Positions 33,545-44,558 of a stretch of DNA of 64,000 bases are shown piece by piece (position 1 is the first letter of the stretch; each line of letters begins with the position of its first letter). The notes beneath the pieces are model-generated. The model searched no databases and had not been told where the DNA came from. It saw only the letters and a list, made by a program, of their open reading frames with translations. The stretch spans positions 48,704 through 112,703 of the forward strand of contig NZ_JAIXYH010000059.1 of the NCBI RefSeq assembly GCF_027490375.1. Direction: 5' to 3'. Both the position numbers and the translations under genes were made by a program. The stretch comes from Flavobacterium sp. (GTDB taxonomy: Bacteria; Bacteroidota; Bacteroidia; Flavobacteriales; Flavobacteriaceae).

Positions 33545-34831
33545 TTATTGTTGGTACTTGGTTTTGTATTTCTCGTACAATTTGGTTTGGTGCGTTTGCA
33601 GATCGATGGAACGGCCGTCGATGAATGCTTGTGTGATGTTGTTTCCACGCATGTCGAGTGCATCGCCGGTTGAAACCAACAACGTTGCCGATTTTCCTAC
33701 TTCTAACGAACCGTATTGGTTGTCGATTCCCAGGATTTTCGCAGCATGTAACGTAATTAATTGCAAGGCTTCTTCTTTGCTTAAGCCAAATCCTGCTGCA
33801 GTACCTGCCATAAACGGCAAATTGCGCGTGTTCATGCGCTCCATTTCCGAGCTGTTTTCCAAAGCCACGATAATTCCGGCTTTGCGCAAAATGGCAGGCA
33901 TTGCATACGGTTTTTCAACCGGATCTGTGTCGTGCGAGATTAAACTGTGTACGCGTTCTATCAGTACCGACACCTGATATTTTTTGAGTAAATCGGTGAT
34001 TTGATCGGCATCGGAAGCACCAACTAAAACAATTTTTTTGATGTTGAGTCGGTTTGCCATTAAAACCGCATCGGTCATTTGCTGTGCTTCATTGGCGTGA
34101 ATGTAAAGCGTTCCACCATTTTTAAACCAGTTGGCTATAGCAAAATACGGCTCGTTTTCTTGTTCGTTAGTTTCGTTGTGGTAGGCAATTCCGGTTTTCA
34201 GATAGTTTTCTAATTCGGCTACTTGCTTGTCGTAATCCTTAGCAACCGATAGTTTTCCGCTGCCGTCCGACCAATCTCTGCCAAAGGTTCGCGGGAAATT
34301 AATGTGAAGCCCTTCGTCTTCGTTAATGACGGCTTCACGCCAGTGCCAGCTATCGAGATTTACAATCGACGATTTTCCGCTGATGCGGCCGTCTCTTGGT
34401 GTGATTTGCGCCAATAAAATGCCGTTTTGTTTTGCCGTTTCAATTACTTTCGATTCGGTATTGAATGCGATAATACTTCGAACATTCGGATTGTATTTGC
34501 CAATTTCAGCCATGTCGTCGCTGGCTTTAACGGCATCGATTTCGAGCAAACCTAAGGTTGAATTGGTCGCGATAAAGCCTGGGTAAATATGACTTCCTTT
34601 GGCATCAATCACTTTTTTGAAGCTGTTTTTTGGTGCCGAGTTTGCTGCACCCACGTAGGTTATTTTTCCCTTATCAAAGCCGATAGCGCCACTTTCAATC
34701 ACTTGTAGCGTACCGGTATGAATGATGGCATTGGTAATTAAAATCGATTCCGATTGTTTGGGTGCGGGTTGCGCTTGTGCTGTAAAGAAAGCAAGCGTAA
34801 ATAACGAGATATATAGTGTTAACTTTTTCAT
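33545..34831 (-). CDS. Exported amidohydrolase-like protein lacking the HxH motif
   Basis: 428 residues with signal peptide (LYISLFTLAFFTAQAQ). It is an imidazolonepropionase-type amidohydrolase fold: IIHTGTLQVIESGAIGFD, DAKGSHIYPGFIATNST, a C-terminal ILGIDNQYGSLEVGKSATLLV. The metal-binding PGFIDxHxH of active family members is here PGFIATNSTLG, so the first two histidines are missing. It may be a non-catalytic partner of the 990-residue protein whose gene ends 1 bp upstream; together they look like a coupled pair. Confidence 0.86.
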   Translation of the reverse strand: MKKLTLYISLFTLAFFTAQAQPAPKQSESILITNAIIHTGTLQVIESGAIGFDKGKITYVGAANSAPKNSFKKVIDAKGSHIYPGFIATNSTLGLLEIDAVKASDDMAEIGKYNPNVRSIIAFNTESKVIETAKQNGILLAQITPRDGRISGKSSIVNLDSWHWREAVINEDEGLHINFPRTFGRDWSDGSGKLSVAKDYDKQVAELENYLKTGIAYHNETNEQENEPYFAIANWFKNGGTLYIHANEAQQMTDAVLMANRLNIKKIVLVGASDADQITDLLKKYQVSVLIERVHSLISHDTDPVEKPYAMPAILRKAGIIVALENSSEMERMNTRNLPFMAGTAAGFGLSKEEALQLITLHAAKILGIDNQYGSLEVGKSATLLVSTGDALDMRGNNITQAFIDGRSIDLQTHQTKLYEKYKTKYQQ

Positions 34832-34832
34832 T

Positions 34833-37805
34833 TTATGGTTCTAAGGTGTCGCAGTGATAGTGCTTTGGTTCGGTTTTTTTCGGCGGAATGGTAATCATTC
34901 CTTTATTTTTCTCTTCCAAAAGTTGACTAAAAATCTTCCCTTTGTCGGCATACATTTGCAAACGAAGTTTTTCAGCTTGTTCGCGATCGAAGTAAATAGT
35001 TCCGTCAATCAAGGTTTTTTCTGCCTTAGCGTAAACCGAAAGCGGATTTTCAGACCATAAAACCAAATCGGCATCTTTTCCTACCTTAATACTTCCCACG
35101 CGATCGTCGATATGGAGCATTTTCGCCGGATTTAATGTCACAAATTTCCAAGCATCCTCTTCACTCACACCGCCGTATTTCACTGCTTTTGCTGCTTCTT
35201 GGTTCAGTCGGCGCGACATTTCCGCATCGTCTGAATTAAATCCAACCAAAACACCTTGTTTGTGCATCAAAGCGCCGTTGTATGGGATGGCGTCGTTAAC
35301 TTCAAATTTGTATGCCCACCAATCAGAGAAGGTAGAAGCTGCCGCGCCGTGTTTTTTCATCTCGTCGGCTACCTTATATCCTTCCAAAATATGCGTAAAC
35401 GTATTCACTCTGAAATTGTATTTCTCTGCCAAATTCATCAGCATCAATATTTCTGATTGTACGTACGAGTGGCAGGTAATAAAGCGTTTTCCGTCGAGAA
35501 TTTCTACTAGAGTCTCTAGTTCAGCGTCTTTTCTTGGAGCTAAGCCTTTGTTTTTGGAAGCGCGGTAATCGGCCCATTCCTTTTTATACGCCACCGCTTT
35601 ATCGAAATAATAGGCGAAAGTTTGCTCAACGCCCATACGCGATTGCGGGTAGCGCGACGGATTTTGAATGCCCCAATTGCTTTGCTTCACATTTTCACCT
35701 AAGGCAAATTTGATGAATCCCGGCTGGTTTGGAAACAATAAGTTTGCGGCATTTTCGCCCCATTTTAATTTTATGATTGCCGATTTTCCGCCAATCGGAT
35801 TCGCGGAGCCGTGCAAGAGTTGCGATGTAGTTACGCCACCAGATAAATTCAAATAGATGTTTAAATCGGTTGCATCGACCACATCTTGTATGCTTACTTC
35901 GGCACTAGAGTTATGGCCGGCTTCGTTTACGCCGCTAGAAACAGCAATGTGTGAGTGTTCGTCGATGATGCCGCTCGTTAAATGTTTGCCTGTTGCATCG
36001 ATTACTTTTGCAGTGCTCGCGGCTAAATTTTTTCCAACGGCTTTAATTTTTCCGTTGCTTACCAAAACATCTGTTTCAGTGAGTATGCCTTCTTTTTCAT
36101 TGGTCCAAACGGTAGCATTTTTAAACAACAGGTCTTCTTTCGTTGCTTTACTAGTAAGACCGTAAGCGCCGTTAGGGAAACGCGCCGGCAGTACTTCGTA
36201 AGGTTTTGGTGCTTTTTCAGGAGTTGCTTTTTCTGCGGCAGCTGTTTTTTGTAGTGAAAAAGGTACTGTTTTATTATCGAGTAAAACCGCTGTTCCGGCT
36301 ATATTTTCGGCATTTACTACGTTTGCCGATAGTCGATTAAAATTCGTGGTAAGCGAGTCGGCAGGTTTTAACAACAGTTGCAAACGGTCGCGTGAATAGC
36401 TAAGTTTGGAGTTGTATTTAACGCCGGCCAAGTCGGTAACTTCCGAATGTGCTGCTGCCGTAGTTCCAGTGATTTTTACCGTAAATTCCTGATTGTTCAT
36501 ACTGAGTTTGTACGTACCGCGAATGTCGATTTGTTTGCGATCTGCCAGCACGTAGGGAACTCCTTGCGTGTACGTTTCATACCAAACGGTTTCAGGCGTA
36601 AATAGCGGACCGTTAGCAACGATGAAATTTGCCTGTTTGCCTGCAGCAATGCTTCCCATTTTCGAATCCAATCCCACTAATTTTGCAGGTGTAATCGTTA
36701 GAGCGTCAAGTGCTTGGTCTGGACTTAGTCCGTAAAGTATTGCTTTTTGAACATTAGTTCTAAACTCGTCGGCTTTTTTCAAATCGGCCAAAGTAAAGGC
36801 AAACGGAATGTTGTTTTTTGCCAAGGTAGCCGGATTTGCAGGCGCTTGATTCCAATAGAGTAAGTCAGAAAAATCGATTTGGTTGGCGAGGTTTGCATCA
36901 GAAACATCGTATGCTTCGGGGAACGACAACGACGTGATCACTGCAGTTTGTGCTTTTTTCAAATCGTCCACAATTAAATAATCCGTTCCGTTGGTTTTAA
37001 CTATGGTTTTAAATCCGAATTCTTGTTGAAGTTTTAAGGCACGAAGCGCACTTTGATGATCGCGTACTTCGAATATTTTAGGAAGCAACAACTGTTCGTT
37101 AAACGCCTGTAAGTCGGCATCTTGAATACCGTTATTTTTCGCCCAAAGCGCGTCGTTATAGAACTGACGTAGCAAAGCAATACTTCCCATCAGCGAGGTC
37201 GGATACGATTGTATGGCTGCTGCACTGCGGTCGAAGCTATAAAAAGTAGCTGCTTTTGGATTGAGAATGCGTTTGGCTGAGTTTTCGAGCAGTAAAGAAA
37301 TGGCAGTTCCGGTACCGCGTGCGATGCCGTCGCGTTGATGTGTAACTACTGTTGAGAATCCATTCTTTAAAAACGACTCTGCTTTCTCTGAATCAAAATT
37401 AAACAGCGACACGGCTTGCTGATGCGCTTTGATGTTGTCGTTCCAGTAAAAGCCTTTTGCCGGTAAATCGTAAACAGGTGAGTTGCGGTAGTTTGAATTG
37501 GGTTTTGATATTCCGAAATTGCTATAAATATCTATAAATGAAGGATAAACAGATAATCCTTGCAAATCTTCGACGAGGTAATTTTTAGGAACACTCAAAT
37601 TTTGACCTACTGCTTTGATGATGCCATCCGAAACTAAAATTGTGGCATTCTCAAGCAATTGTCCGTTTCCTGTGTAAACTTTACAATTTGTAAATGCTTG
37701 ATTTTTTGTGGTTTGAACCTGAGTAGATTCGTTGTTGGGAAAGTAAATTTGACCGTGAAGTGCTACTGGCAGAAACAGCAGCAAAACCTTTAATTTTTTA
37801 AACAT
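34833..37805 (-). CDS. Exported tandem amidohydrolase (two domains)
   Basis: 990 residues with a signal peptide (VLLLFLPVALHGQ). Two amidohydrolase domains in a row: the first (about 35-425) reads VYPSFIDIYSNFG where HxH is expected and seems inactive; the second (about 555-960) has LTSGIIDEHSHIAVSSG with the intact HxH, CHSYVQSEI, NTFTHILEG and GFNSDDAEM, so it can bind metal. Likely an exported peptide- or lactam-cleaving enzyme; the substrate is unknown. Acts with the 428-residue protein downstream. Confidence 0.9.
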   Translation of the reverse strand: MFKKLKVLLLFLPVALHGQIYFPNNESTQVQTTKNQAFTNCKVYTGNGQLLENATILVSDGIIKAVGQNLSVPKNYLVEDLQGLSVYPSFIDIYSNFGISKPNSNYRNSPVYDLPAKGFYWNDNIKAHQQAVSLFNFDSEKAESFLKNGFSTVVTHQRDGIARGTGTAISLLLENSAKRILNPKAATFYSFDRSAAAIQSYPTSLMGSIALLRQFYNDALWAKNNGIQDADLQAFNEQLLLPKIFEVRDHQSALRALKLQQEFGFKTIVKTNGTDYLIVDDLKKAQTAVITSLSFPEAYDVSDANLANQIDFSDLLYWNQAPANPATLAKNNIPFAFTLADLKKADEFRTNVQKAILYGLSPDQALDALTITPAKLVGLDSKMGSIAAGKQANFIVANGPLFTPETVWYETYTQGVPYVLADRKQIDIRGTYKLSMNNQEFTVKITGTTAAAHSEVTDLAGVKYNSKLSYSRDRLQLLLKPADSLTTNFNRLSANVVNAENIAGTAVLLDNKTVPFSLQKTAAAEKATPEKAPKPYEVLPARFPNGAYGLTSKATKEDLLFKNATVWTNEKEGILTETDVLVSNGKIKAVGKNLAASTAKVIDATGKHLTSGIIDEHSHIAVSSGVNEAGHNSSAEVSIQDVVDATDLNIYLNLSGGVTTSQLLHGSANPIGGKSAIIKLKWGENAANLLFPNQPGFIKFALGENVKQSNWGIQNPSRYPQSRMGVEQTFAYYFDKAVAYKKEWADYRASKNKGLAPRKDAELETLVEILDGKRFITCHSYVQSEILMLMNLAEKYNFRVNTFTHILEGYKVADEMKKHGAAASTFSDWWAYKFEVNDAIPYNGALMHKQGVLVGFNSDDAEMSRRLNQEAAKAVKYGGVSEEDAWKFVTLNPAKMLHIDDRVGSIKVGKDADLVLWSENPLSVYAKAEKTLIDGTIYFDREQAEKLRLQMYADKGKIFSQLLEEKNKGMITIPPKKTEPKHYHCDTLEP

Positions 37806-37969
37806 ACTGTAAGATTATCGACCAAATTTAGTAAAATACGGTTGAGTGACCTTGTTAAATGATAAATCTGCTTGAAAACTTCTCTTTTTTAATATTTACG
37901 GTTTTTCCGTAAAATTATTTTTCAGCACCTTTTTACCTTCGCTGCATCTAAGCCTAATTGTTTGAATAT

Positions 37970-39505
37970 ATGCCTTTAGTTAAAATTTACGGAAGTGCCG
38001 TTTTTGGTGTCGATGCAACCACTATTACTGTTGAAGTCCACATGGACAAAGGAATTGGCTACCATTTGGTTGGTTTACCCGACAGTGCCGTCAAAGAAAG
38101 TAGTTACCGCATTGCTGCTGCGCTGAAGAATTCGGGCTATAATTTTCCGGGAAAGCGAATAACTGTGAATATGGCACCAGCCGATTTACGCAAGGAAGGA
38201 TCGGCCTACGACTTAACCCTGGCAATCGGAATTTTAATCGGTTCTGGGCAGTTACAAGCGTCTGAAATCGAACAATTTATCGTCATGGGCGAATTGTCTT
38301 TAGACGGTAGTTTACAGCCCATTCGCGGCGCACTGCCCATTGCCATCAAAGCAAAAGCCGATGGATTTAAAGGTTTTTTACTTCCGATACAAAATGCTGC
38401 AGAGGCGGCTATCGTTGCTGGTTTTGATGTGTATGGCATTTCTAATTTGTCGGAAATTGTTGGTTTTCTTTCCGGACAACTCAGTTTAACGCCTCAGCAA
38501 CCTCAAATAGCTGTACCCCAAGAGCACGAATTGGAACGCGATCTCGATTTTGCAGATGTAAAAGGACAGGAAGGAATTAAGCGTTGTATGGAAATTGCTG
38601 CTGCAGGCGGACACAACATCATTTTAATTGGCCCACCCGGATCGGGAAAAACGATGCTTGCCAAACGGTTGCCTTCTATTTTACCTGAAATGAGTTTGCA
38701 AGAAGCGCTCGAAACCACAAAAATTCATTCGGTGGCGGGAAAGGTAAAGTCGGCAGGATTAATTTCGAGACGACCTTTTCGGAGTCCGCACCACTCGTGC
38801 TCGTCGGCGGCTTTGGTTGGTGGCGGTAGTTTTCCACAGCCTGGAGAAATTTCTTTGGCGCATAACGGCGTTTTGTTTCTCGACGAATTACCCGAATTTA
38901 AACGCGAAGTTCTCGAAGTGATGCGCCAACCTTTAGAAGATCGTGAGGTTACGATTTCGCGTGCCAAATTTACAATCACGTATCCAGCGTCGTTTATGTT
39001 GGTGGCCAGTATGAATCCGAGTCCGGGAGGGTATTTTAACGATACCAACGCTGTGGTGAGTAGTTCTACCAATGAAATGCTGCGGTATATGAGCAAAATT
39101 TCGGGTCCGTTACTCGATCGAATCGATTTACATATTGAAGTTAGTCCGGTTCCTTTTGAAAACCTGTCGGATAAACGACCCGCAGAAAGTAGCGCAGCCA
39201 TTCGCGAACGCGTACGTATGGCGCGAGAACGGCAGCACAAGCGTTACGAATCGGTAATTGACGTGCATTACAACGCGCAAATGTCGACTCGTTTGATCCG
39301 CGAATTTTGTGCACTCGATGAGTCGAGCCTGTATTTGCTGAAATCGGCTATGGAACGATTAAACTTATCGGCACGTGCTTACGATCGTATTCTGAAAGTT
39401 GCGCGTACGATAGCCGATTTAGACGGATCAGAACAAATTGCACCGATGCACATTGCTGAAGCGATTCAATACCGCAGTCTCGACCGTGAAGGCTGGTTGG
39501 GCTAA
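37970..39505 (+). CDS. comM: YifB/ComM family Mg-chelatase-like AAA+ ATPase
   Basis: About 511 residues from ATG 37970 ([16 protein letters not shown] is the family start; a TTG 12 bp earlier is unlikely). N-terminal Lon-protease-like ChlI domain (about 20-140), Walker [18 protein letters not shown] near residue 225, Walker [12 protein letters not shown], and the C-terminal Mg_chelatase_C region ([21 protein letters not shown]). In Gram-negative competence ComM is a hexameric helicase promoting branch migration during recombination of incoming DNA. A possible link to natural transformation, which would favour cassette uptake, is speculation. Confidence 0.95.
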   Translation: MPLVKIYGSAVFGVDATTITVEVHMDKGIGYHLVGLPDSAVKESSYRIAAALKNSGYNFPGKRITVNMAPADLRKEGSAYDLTLAIGILIGSGQLQASEIEQFIVMGELSLDGSLQPIRGALPIAIKAKADGFKGFLLPIQNAAEAAIVAGFDVYGISNLSEIVGFLSGQLSLTPQQPQIAVPQEHELERDLDFADVKGQEGIKRCMEIAAAGGHNIILIGPPGSGKTMLAKRLPSILPEMSLQEALETTKIHSVAGKVKSAGLISRRPFRSPHHSCSSAALVGGGSFPQPGEISLAHNGVLFLDELPEFKREVLEVMRQPLEDREVTISRAKFTITYPASFMLVASMNPSPGGYFNDTNAVVSSSTNEMLRYMSKISGPLLDRIDLHIEVSPVPFENLSDKRPAESSAAIRERVRMARERQHKRYESVIDVHYNAQMSTRLIREFCALDESSLYLLKSAMERLNLSARAYDRILKVARTIADLDGSEQIAPMHIAEAIQYRSLDREGWLG

Positions 39506-39636
39506 ATGGAAATTAGGTTCGTTTGATGAGGTTTCGAAAAGCAAACAACGGAGAGCAAAGCAATCGGGAACAACAATAGGAGTTTTTTTGGCGGCAGAAT
39601 TTTACTGAAGTTGCGATCAGTTTTGGAAAAACGATT

Positions 39637-42600
39637 TTAAAAAATCGGCGTTTTGAGTAGCCAAGTCTGTAAAACGCGTTCGATAGTTCCCTTTAAAATG
39701 GGTTTCGATACGTAGTCGTTCATGCCGGCTTCCAAACAACGATCGCGTTCATCTTTTACAGTTCCGGCAGTAAGCGCAATAATCGGAACTTTTTCAAACC
39801 GTTTAATGTTTCTTATGGCGTGAGTGGCTTCGTAACCGTTTAACTCCGGCATTTGGATGTCCATAAAGATAAAATCGAAGTTTTGTTCCGCACAGCGATT
39901 TACCGCAATGGCGCCATTTTCAGCTTCGACCAGATTGGCATTAGGTAACATTTGCTTCAAAATAGTTTTAATAAGCAACATATTCACCTTGTTGTCTTCA
40001 ACCAACAGAATTTGAAGGTTCTCATTCGCTAAAGAATCGAGCGATTCTGGAACAACAGGATTTTCAACTACAGTCGGTTTTTCTACGATTTCGATTACTT
40101 GTGGCTTGGCAATCTTTACTTGAAGATCGAAATAAAATGTACTTCCGTGATTTATTTCGCTGATGACGTGAAGTTTGCTGTTCATCAAGCCTAAAAGTTG
40201 GTTTGAAATACTCAATCCTAAGCCGGTTCCGCCAAATTTTCGTGTCGTAGAATTGTCTTCTTGCGAAAAAGCTTTGAATATTTTGTCTCGGTTTTCTTGT
40301 CGAATTCCAATTCCGGTATCGGCAACCTGAAAACGTAACTTGTGTCGGCATGTTTCGCTGGCCTCGAGTGAAATGATTCGAAATGATATGGATCCTTCAT
40401 TGGTAAACTTCACAGCATTTCCGAGCAGGTTGATAAGAATCTGCTTTAAGCGAACAGAATCTATTTCAATAGATTGCGGCACCTCAGCGTCGATGTCTAT
40501 GATAAAGTCGAGTTCTTTCTGATTGGCTTCATAAGAAATCAAATCCCGCACTTGGTCGACCATTTCCCGCACATCGGTCGGATGGAAGTCGAGGTCTAAT
40601 TTTCCTGCTTCGATCTTTGAAAAATCCAAGATGTCGTTAATGACATCGAGTAGGGAAGAGGCCGATTGATTGATGGTTGCCATGTACTGCTTTTGTATGT
40701 CTTGCAGATTGGTTTTCATCAGTAAATCGGTAAATCCGATAATGCCGTTGAGTGGCGTTCGAATTTCGTGCGACATATTAGCGAGGAATTCCGACTTTGC
40801 TTTGTTGGCAGCTTCAGCAAAATCACGTGCTTCCAAAGCCAACTCGGTTTGTTTCCGACCACTAATGTCGATGATAATCGATTCGATGAAATGTACCGTC
40901 GAATTAATTTCAATAACTCCACCGTATTCCTCTACCCAAATGTAATCGCCGTTTTTCTTACGCAAACGGTACGTGACGCAAAAAACAGTTTTTTCAGCGA
41001 CAGCTTTATTAATTTCATTGTTGATTTCTGTCAAATCATCGGGATGGCATAAGTCGGTTATTTTTAAACCGTTTCGTAAAAAATCATCTTTACTGTATTG
41101 GCTAAGAGTTGTAATATGATCGTTGATAAAGGCAATCGGTCGGTCGCTACTATTTCGTGCCAGGTAAATGGTTCCGGGCATGTTTGTAGCTAACAACTTA
41201 AATTTCTCTTCCGATTCGTAGATCAGGCGCTCGGCTTCATAGCGTTCCAGAGCGTTACTAATGTTATTGGCTAAAGTTTGAAAAATCGAGATTTCGTCTT
41301 CAGTCCATTCGCGTTCTTTACTGCAATCGTCGAAACCAATGAAGCCAGAGAAAAGTCCGTTCTTAAAAATGGGAAGTATTAAAATCGATTTGATTTCATT
41401 CTGCAACAGCACAGTTTTGAGGAATCCATCTTCCATTTGTTCTGGATAGGACTGGTAAATCTCGTTGCGCTTCAGCGGTTCGGTGATCTCCTTTAAATTT
41501 TGGTGCGTGAACTTTTGGACTGGCGTAATCTGTAACGTTATTCCGGGTCGTCCCCACTTGTACGTTTGCGAAATTAAGTTTGAAACGGGATCGTTTCCAT
41601 AGAAATAAATATGATCGGCATCAGTTGTTTTTCCGATGATTTCGAATGTTTGGGCAAACATATCTTCGGCGTTCTTGTTGTTCAAGAATACTTCGGTACA
41701 CTTTGCCATAGCGGTTAGTAGGTCGGAGCGATACGCCAACTTTTCCTCGATATCTTTCCGCAGTTGCGCTTCGATTGCCAACGAGATGATGTCGGAAACC
41801 GAGCGTATAAAAGCAATATCTTCGTTATCGAACACGTGCTTGGTAATGGTTTCGAAGCACAGTACACCAACGATTTTTCCGTTTCGAATAATCGCCGCGT
41901 CAAGGAGCGATTTGATATTTTTTTCTTTCAAATACTTATCACGAAAATCGATCGTATGTGCATTGGTTAAGGCATCGTTTGCAATGATTAGATTGAGTTG
42001 TTCGAGTGCTTGAAAGTAATTGGGTGCTTGTGCTCTTGTGATGGTCCAACCTTTTGAAAACGAATTCGTTTCGGCTTCAAACAGACATTGGCACGTTATT
42101 TTTTGCGAAGTGAAATCCCAGTAACTCACGTGCTGTACGTTAGCTTCTTGCGATGCTTTTCTAAGAATAAATTGCAATATGGCAGTCAGATTTTTGTGCC
42201 GTAAGTAATTGTTCAGCGAAAGCTTAGTGATTGTTTGGCTGTAGCGTTCTATTTTTTGCTGACGCAGAATTTCACTGTCTTGAATACGTTTTAAATCGGT
42301 AATGTTTCTTGCAATTCCTGAATAGCCAATAACTTTTCCGCTCACATCGCGTCGGATGGTGATTTTCTGACTGATCCAAATTTCATCGCCGTTCTCGTTG
42401 ATGATGGGAAGTTCAATAGTGGGGAATGTTGCATCCGAGTCGACCAGATAGTCGTAAAAGTGCGACATCTTTTTTCGGTAATCGGCTCGAATGTACTGTG
42501 TGTATTTTTTGCCGATAACTTTTTCTTTTGTTGCGCCTAGTAACCGAAGTGCAAAAGCATTCAAGAAGGTAATATTTCCTTGGTTATCTACTTCAAAAAT

Positions 42601-43593
42601 GGCATCGATAGCATTTTCAATAAGCGTTTGAAATTTATTTTGGATGTCTATTTCACTAGTTACGTCTTGCCCAATTCCGATTATTAAGTTGTCGTCGTAT
42701 TTTTTATCTTTCCATTGAATGATTTTTGTGGTTCCGTCGGCGCACTTTAACTTTCTCAAATACAATCGCTCGTCGATGTAGTTATCGTGATAACGCGCGC
42801 CAATGAATTCGGGATCTTCGGTAAGTCGCCAGAAATTCATACCCATAACTTCTTCAGGTTGATAACCTAAAATGGTTTTTATCGCATCGTTTGCATATAC
42901 AATCTCACCTTCAATGTTTGTTCCTAATACTAAAGACAATCCCTTATTTACAATTGCGTCTGCGAAAAGCAAACCATTCACAGAAGCAGCCTGTTCTTTA
43001 CTGCGTAGGTATTGAATGATGGTTATTCCGAGAAAGGTAAAAAGCGATATAATCAACTTTTCTTCCGAAAGAGATCCAAGAAGATACAAACAGGTAAAGC
43101 TGGCCGAAAGGAAAAAAAGAAGAATAACGTGAATTTTCGTATTTCGAAAAATAAACGGCGCGCCTAAAATTACAGCTAATAAGGTTCCGAAATTGAGCAG
43201 GCTGTTGCCGTTTGTGGTAAAATTGTAAATGTATAAGCTCAATAAAACTACATACGCTAGTCTGGTAAACGACTTGATAAAAACATTGGTTTGTGGCCGA
43301 ACATACATGACTAAACTGAACGCCAGCAGCAATACGCCAAAACTGAGATTTACTATAAATTGATAAGTTGGGCGTAGCGAAAACAGGTAAAGAAAAATTT
43401 CGCCTCCACTTATGAGCGCGCCAAATAGAATGTTATAGGTTTTAAACCGACTAAAATCTTGCTTCTTTCTTTTGAGTTTAAATACCGGTTTATCAAGCTT
43501 GATTAAATTCTTGATTAATAAGTACGAAATCACACACATTGCTAAATACAATGGCACAATTTCCCACCAATTATCTACGGTATTTGTATTCAA
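39637..43593 (-). CDS. Hybrid sensor histidine kinase/response regulator with PAS and GAF domains
   Basis: 1318 residues. Order: seven or eight membrane helices (about 10-190), two PAS domains (about 205-440, with [19 protein letters not shown]), two GAF domains (about 455-775), another PAS (about 790-910), HisKA with [15 protein letters not shown] (His942), HATPase_c with [19 protein letters not shown] and [10 protein letters not shown], and a C-terminal receiver with [12 protein letters not shown] (Asp1245). It senses several signals and passes phosphate internally to its own receiver; a separate HPt partner is not seen here. Single gene with no regulator beside it. Confidence 0.94.
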   Translation of the reverse strand: MNTNTVDNWWEIVPLYLAMCVISYLLIKNLIKLDKPVFKLKRKKQDFSRFKTYNILFGALISGGEIFLYLFSLRPTYQFIVNLSFGVLLLAFSLVMYVRPQTNVFIKSFTRLAYVVLLSLYIYNFTTNGNSLLNFGTLLAVILGAPFIFRNTKIHVILLFFLSASFTCLYLLGSLSEEKLIISLFTFLGITIIQYLRSKEQAASVNGLLFADAIVNKGLSLVLGTNIEGEIVYANDAIKTILGYQPEEVMGMNFWRLTEDPEFIGARYHDNYIDERLYLRKLKCADGTTKIIQWKDKKYDDNLIIGIGQDVTSEIDIQNKFQTLIENAIDAIFEVDNQGNITFLNAFALRLLGATKEKVIGKKYTQYIRADYRKKMSHFYDYLVDSDATFPTIELPIINENGDEIWISQKITIRRDVSGKVIGYSGIARNITDLKRIQDSEILRQQKIERYSQTITKLSLNNYLRHKNLTAILQFILRKASQEANVQHVSYWDFTSQKITCQCLFEAETNSFSKGWTITRAQAPNYFQALEQLNLIIANDALTNAHTIDFRDKYLKEKNIKSLLDAAIIRNGKIVGVLCFETITKHVFDNEDIAFIRSVSDIISLAIEAQLRKDIEEKLAYRSDLLTAMAKCTEVFLNNKNAEDMFAQTFEIIGKTTDADHIYFYGNDPVSNLISQTYKWGRPGITLQITPVQKFTHQNLKEITEPLKRNEIYQSYPEQMEDGFLKTVLLQNEIKSILILPIFKNGLFSGFIGFDDCSKEREWTEDEISIFQTLANNISNALERYEAERLIYESEEKFKLLATNMPGTIYLARNSSDRPIAFINDHITTLSQYSKDDFLRNGLKITDLCHPDDLTEINNEINKAVAEKTVFCVTYRLRKKNGDYIWVEEYGGVIEINSTVHFIESIIIDISGRKQTELALEARDFAEAANKAKSEFLANMSHEIRTPLNGIIGFTDLLMKTNLQDIQKQYMATINQSASSLLDVINDILDFSKIEAGKLDLDFHPTDVREMVDQVRDLISYEANQKELDFIIDIDAEVPQSIEIDSVRLKQILINLLGNAVKFTNEGSISFRIISLEASETCRHKLRFQVADTGIGIRQENRDKIFKAFSQEDNSTTRKFGGTGLGLSISNQLLGLMNSKLHVISEINHGSTFYFDLQVKIAKPQVIEIVEKPTVVENPVVPESLDSLANENLQILLVEDNKVNMLLIKTILKQMLPNANLVEAENGAIAVNRCAEQNFDFIFMDIQMPELNGYEATHAIRNIKRFEKVPIIALTAGTVKDERDRCLEAGMNDYVSKPILKGTIERVLQTWLLKTPIF

Positions 43594-43657
43594 GCTCTAA
43601 AAATTATGCGTAAAAGTTACAAATTTTAACAGTATTTAGCAATTGTCAGTATAAAAA

Positions 43658-43690
43658 AAGCTGCCCAATTAGGCAGCTTCATTTTTATTT
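43658..43690. terminator. Bidirectional terminator
   Basis: AAGCTGCC (43658-43665), loop CAATTA, GGCAGCTT (43672-43679), with an A-run before and a T-rich tract after. Ends the membrane-protein gene on the minus strand. Confidence 0.82.
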
Positions 43691-43702
43691 TCGTTGTGTA
43701 TA

Positions 43703-44488
43703 TTAGTATGAGTCCTCTCCAATCTGCGATAATTCATCAACATTTTCGATTCCAACTGCCAATTTATAAATATTGTATTGCAACGCATTTATAAGAGACA
43801 TGGTAAAGAATATACCGATACATAAGCCAATCACACCAAGTATTGCGATAATTCCAACAACAATTATAAGAAATAAAACCGTGAAGAATTTTCTTCCGCA
43901 AACAGATATACTTGCTTTGATAGCTTCTATTGCATCTAATTTCCCAAAAATGATGAAAGGAATAGAAATAAATGTAAGTAAAGATAATAGGGTTGATAAG
44001 GTACCTGCAATAAATGTACTTATAGAATCTGTTTGAGTAGACAATAGTTGACCAACAATCGATAATCCTTGAGATGCTAAGTTAATTATAACAGCACTTA
44101 ATATTAAGTCTTTGAGATGTACACTTTTGAAGTGTTCAAATGCTGTGTTAAAAGAGTAATCCTCTCCGCTGTCGGCATTGTGCGCAATTTGAATTAATCC
44201 GGCAGTAATGGGTGTAAATAGTGCTGCTACAATAACTGTAAAAATCAAGGTCAACAACATTAGCGGTGTCTGATTGTCGAGTGATTGCAGATTAACTAAC
44301 TCTTGGGCTATGTTTGTAGTCCCAAAAATTAACACAAAAAGACCTCCATAAATAGTAGCTCCTACAATTCCCAACAAGATTAATATTCCACCGGTGAGCA
44401 AGGCAATTTTTTTCCAGGTATTAAAAGTTTGCTCAAGAGCTTCTCCAAAACTTAGTTGGATGGGTTGATTAGCGTCGAATTTACTCAT
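43703..44488 (-). CDS. Hypothetical multi-pass membrane protein
   Basis: 261 residues with about six membrane helices; the polar N-terminus MSKFDANQPIQLSFGEALEQTFNTWKK resembles the DUF4013/YIP1-like and glycerophosphodiesterase-membrane-domain families (short amphipathic start, then repeating helix pairs). Function unknown. A single transcription unit with its own terminator; the 44489-44558 gap is short. Confidence 0.78.
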   Translation of the reverse strand: MSKFDANQPIQLSFGEALEQTFNTWKKIALLTGGILILLGIVGATIYGGLFVLIFGTTNIAQELVNLQSLDNQTPLMLLTLIFTVIVAALFTPITAGLIQIAHNADSGEDYSFNTAFEHFKSVHLKDLILSAVIINLASQGLSIVGQLLSTQTDSISTFIAGTLSTLLSLLTFISIPFIIFGKLDAIEAIKASISVCGRKFFTVLFLIIVVGIIAILGVIGLCIGIFFTMSLINALQYNIYKLAVGIENVDELSQIGEDSY

Positions 44489-44558
44489 AAAAAATTAGTG
44501 TTAGTTGTTAATTAATTCCAAATATCGGTTTATTAGTAGCAATTTCCGAAGCTTTGTT

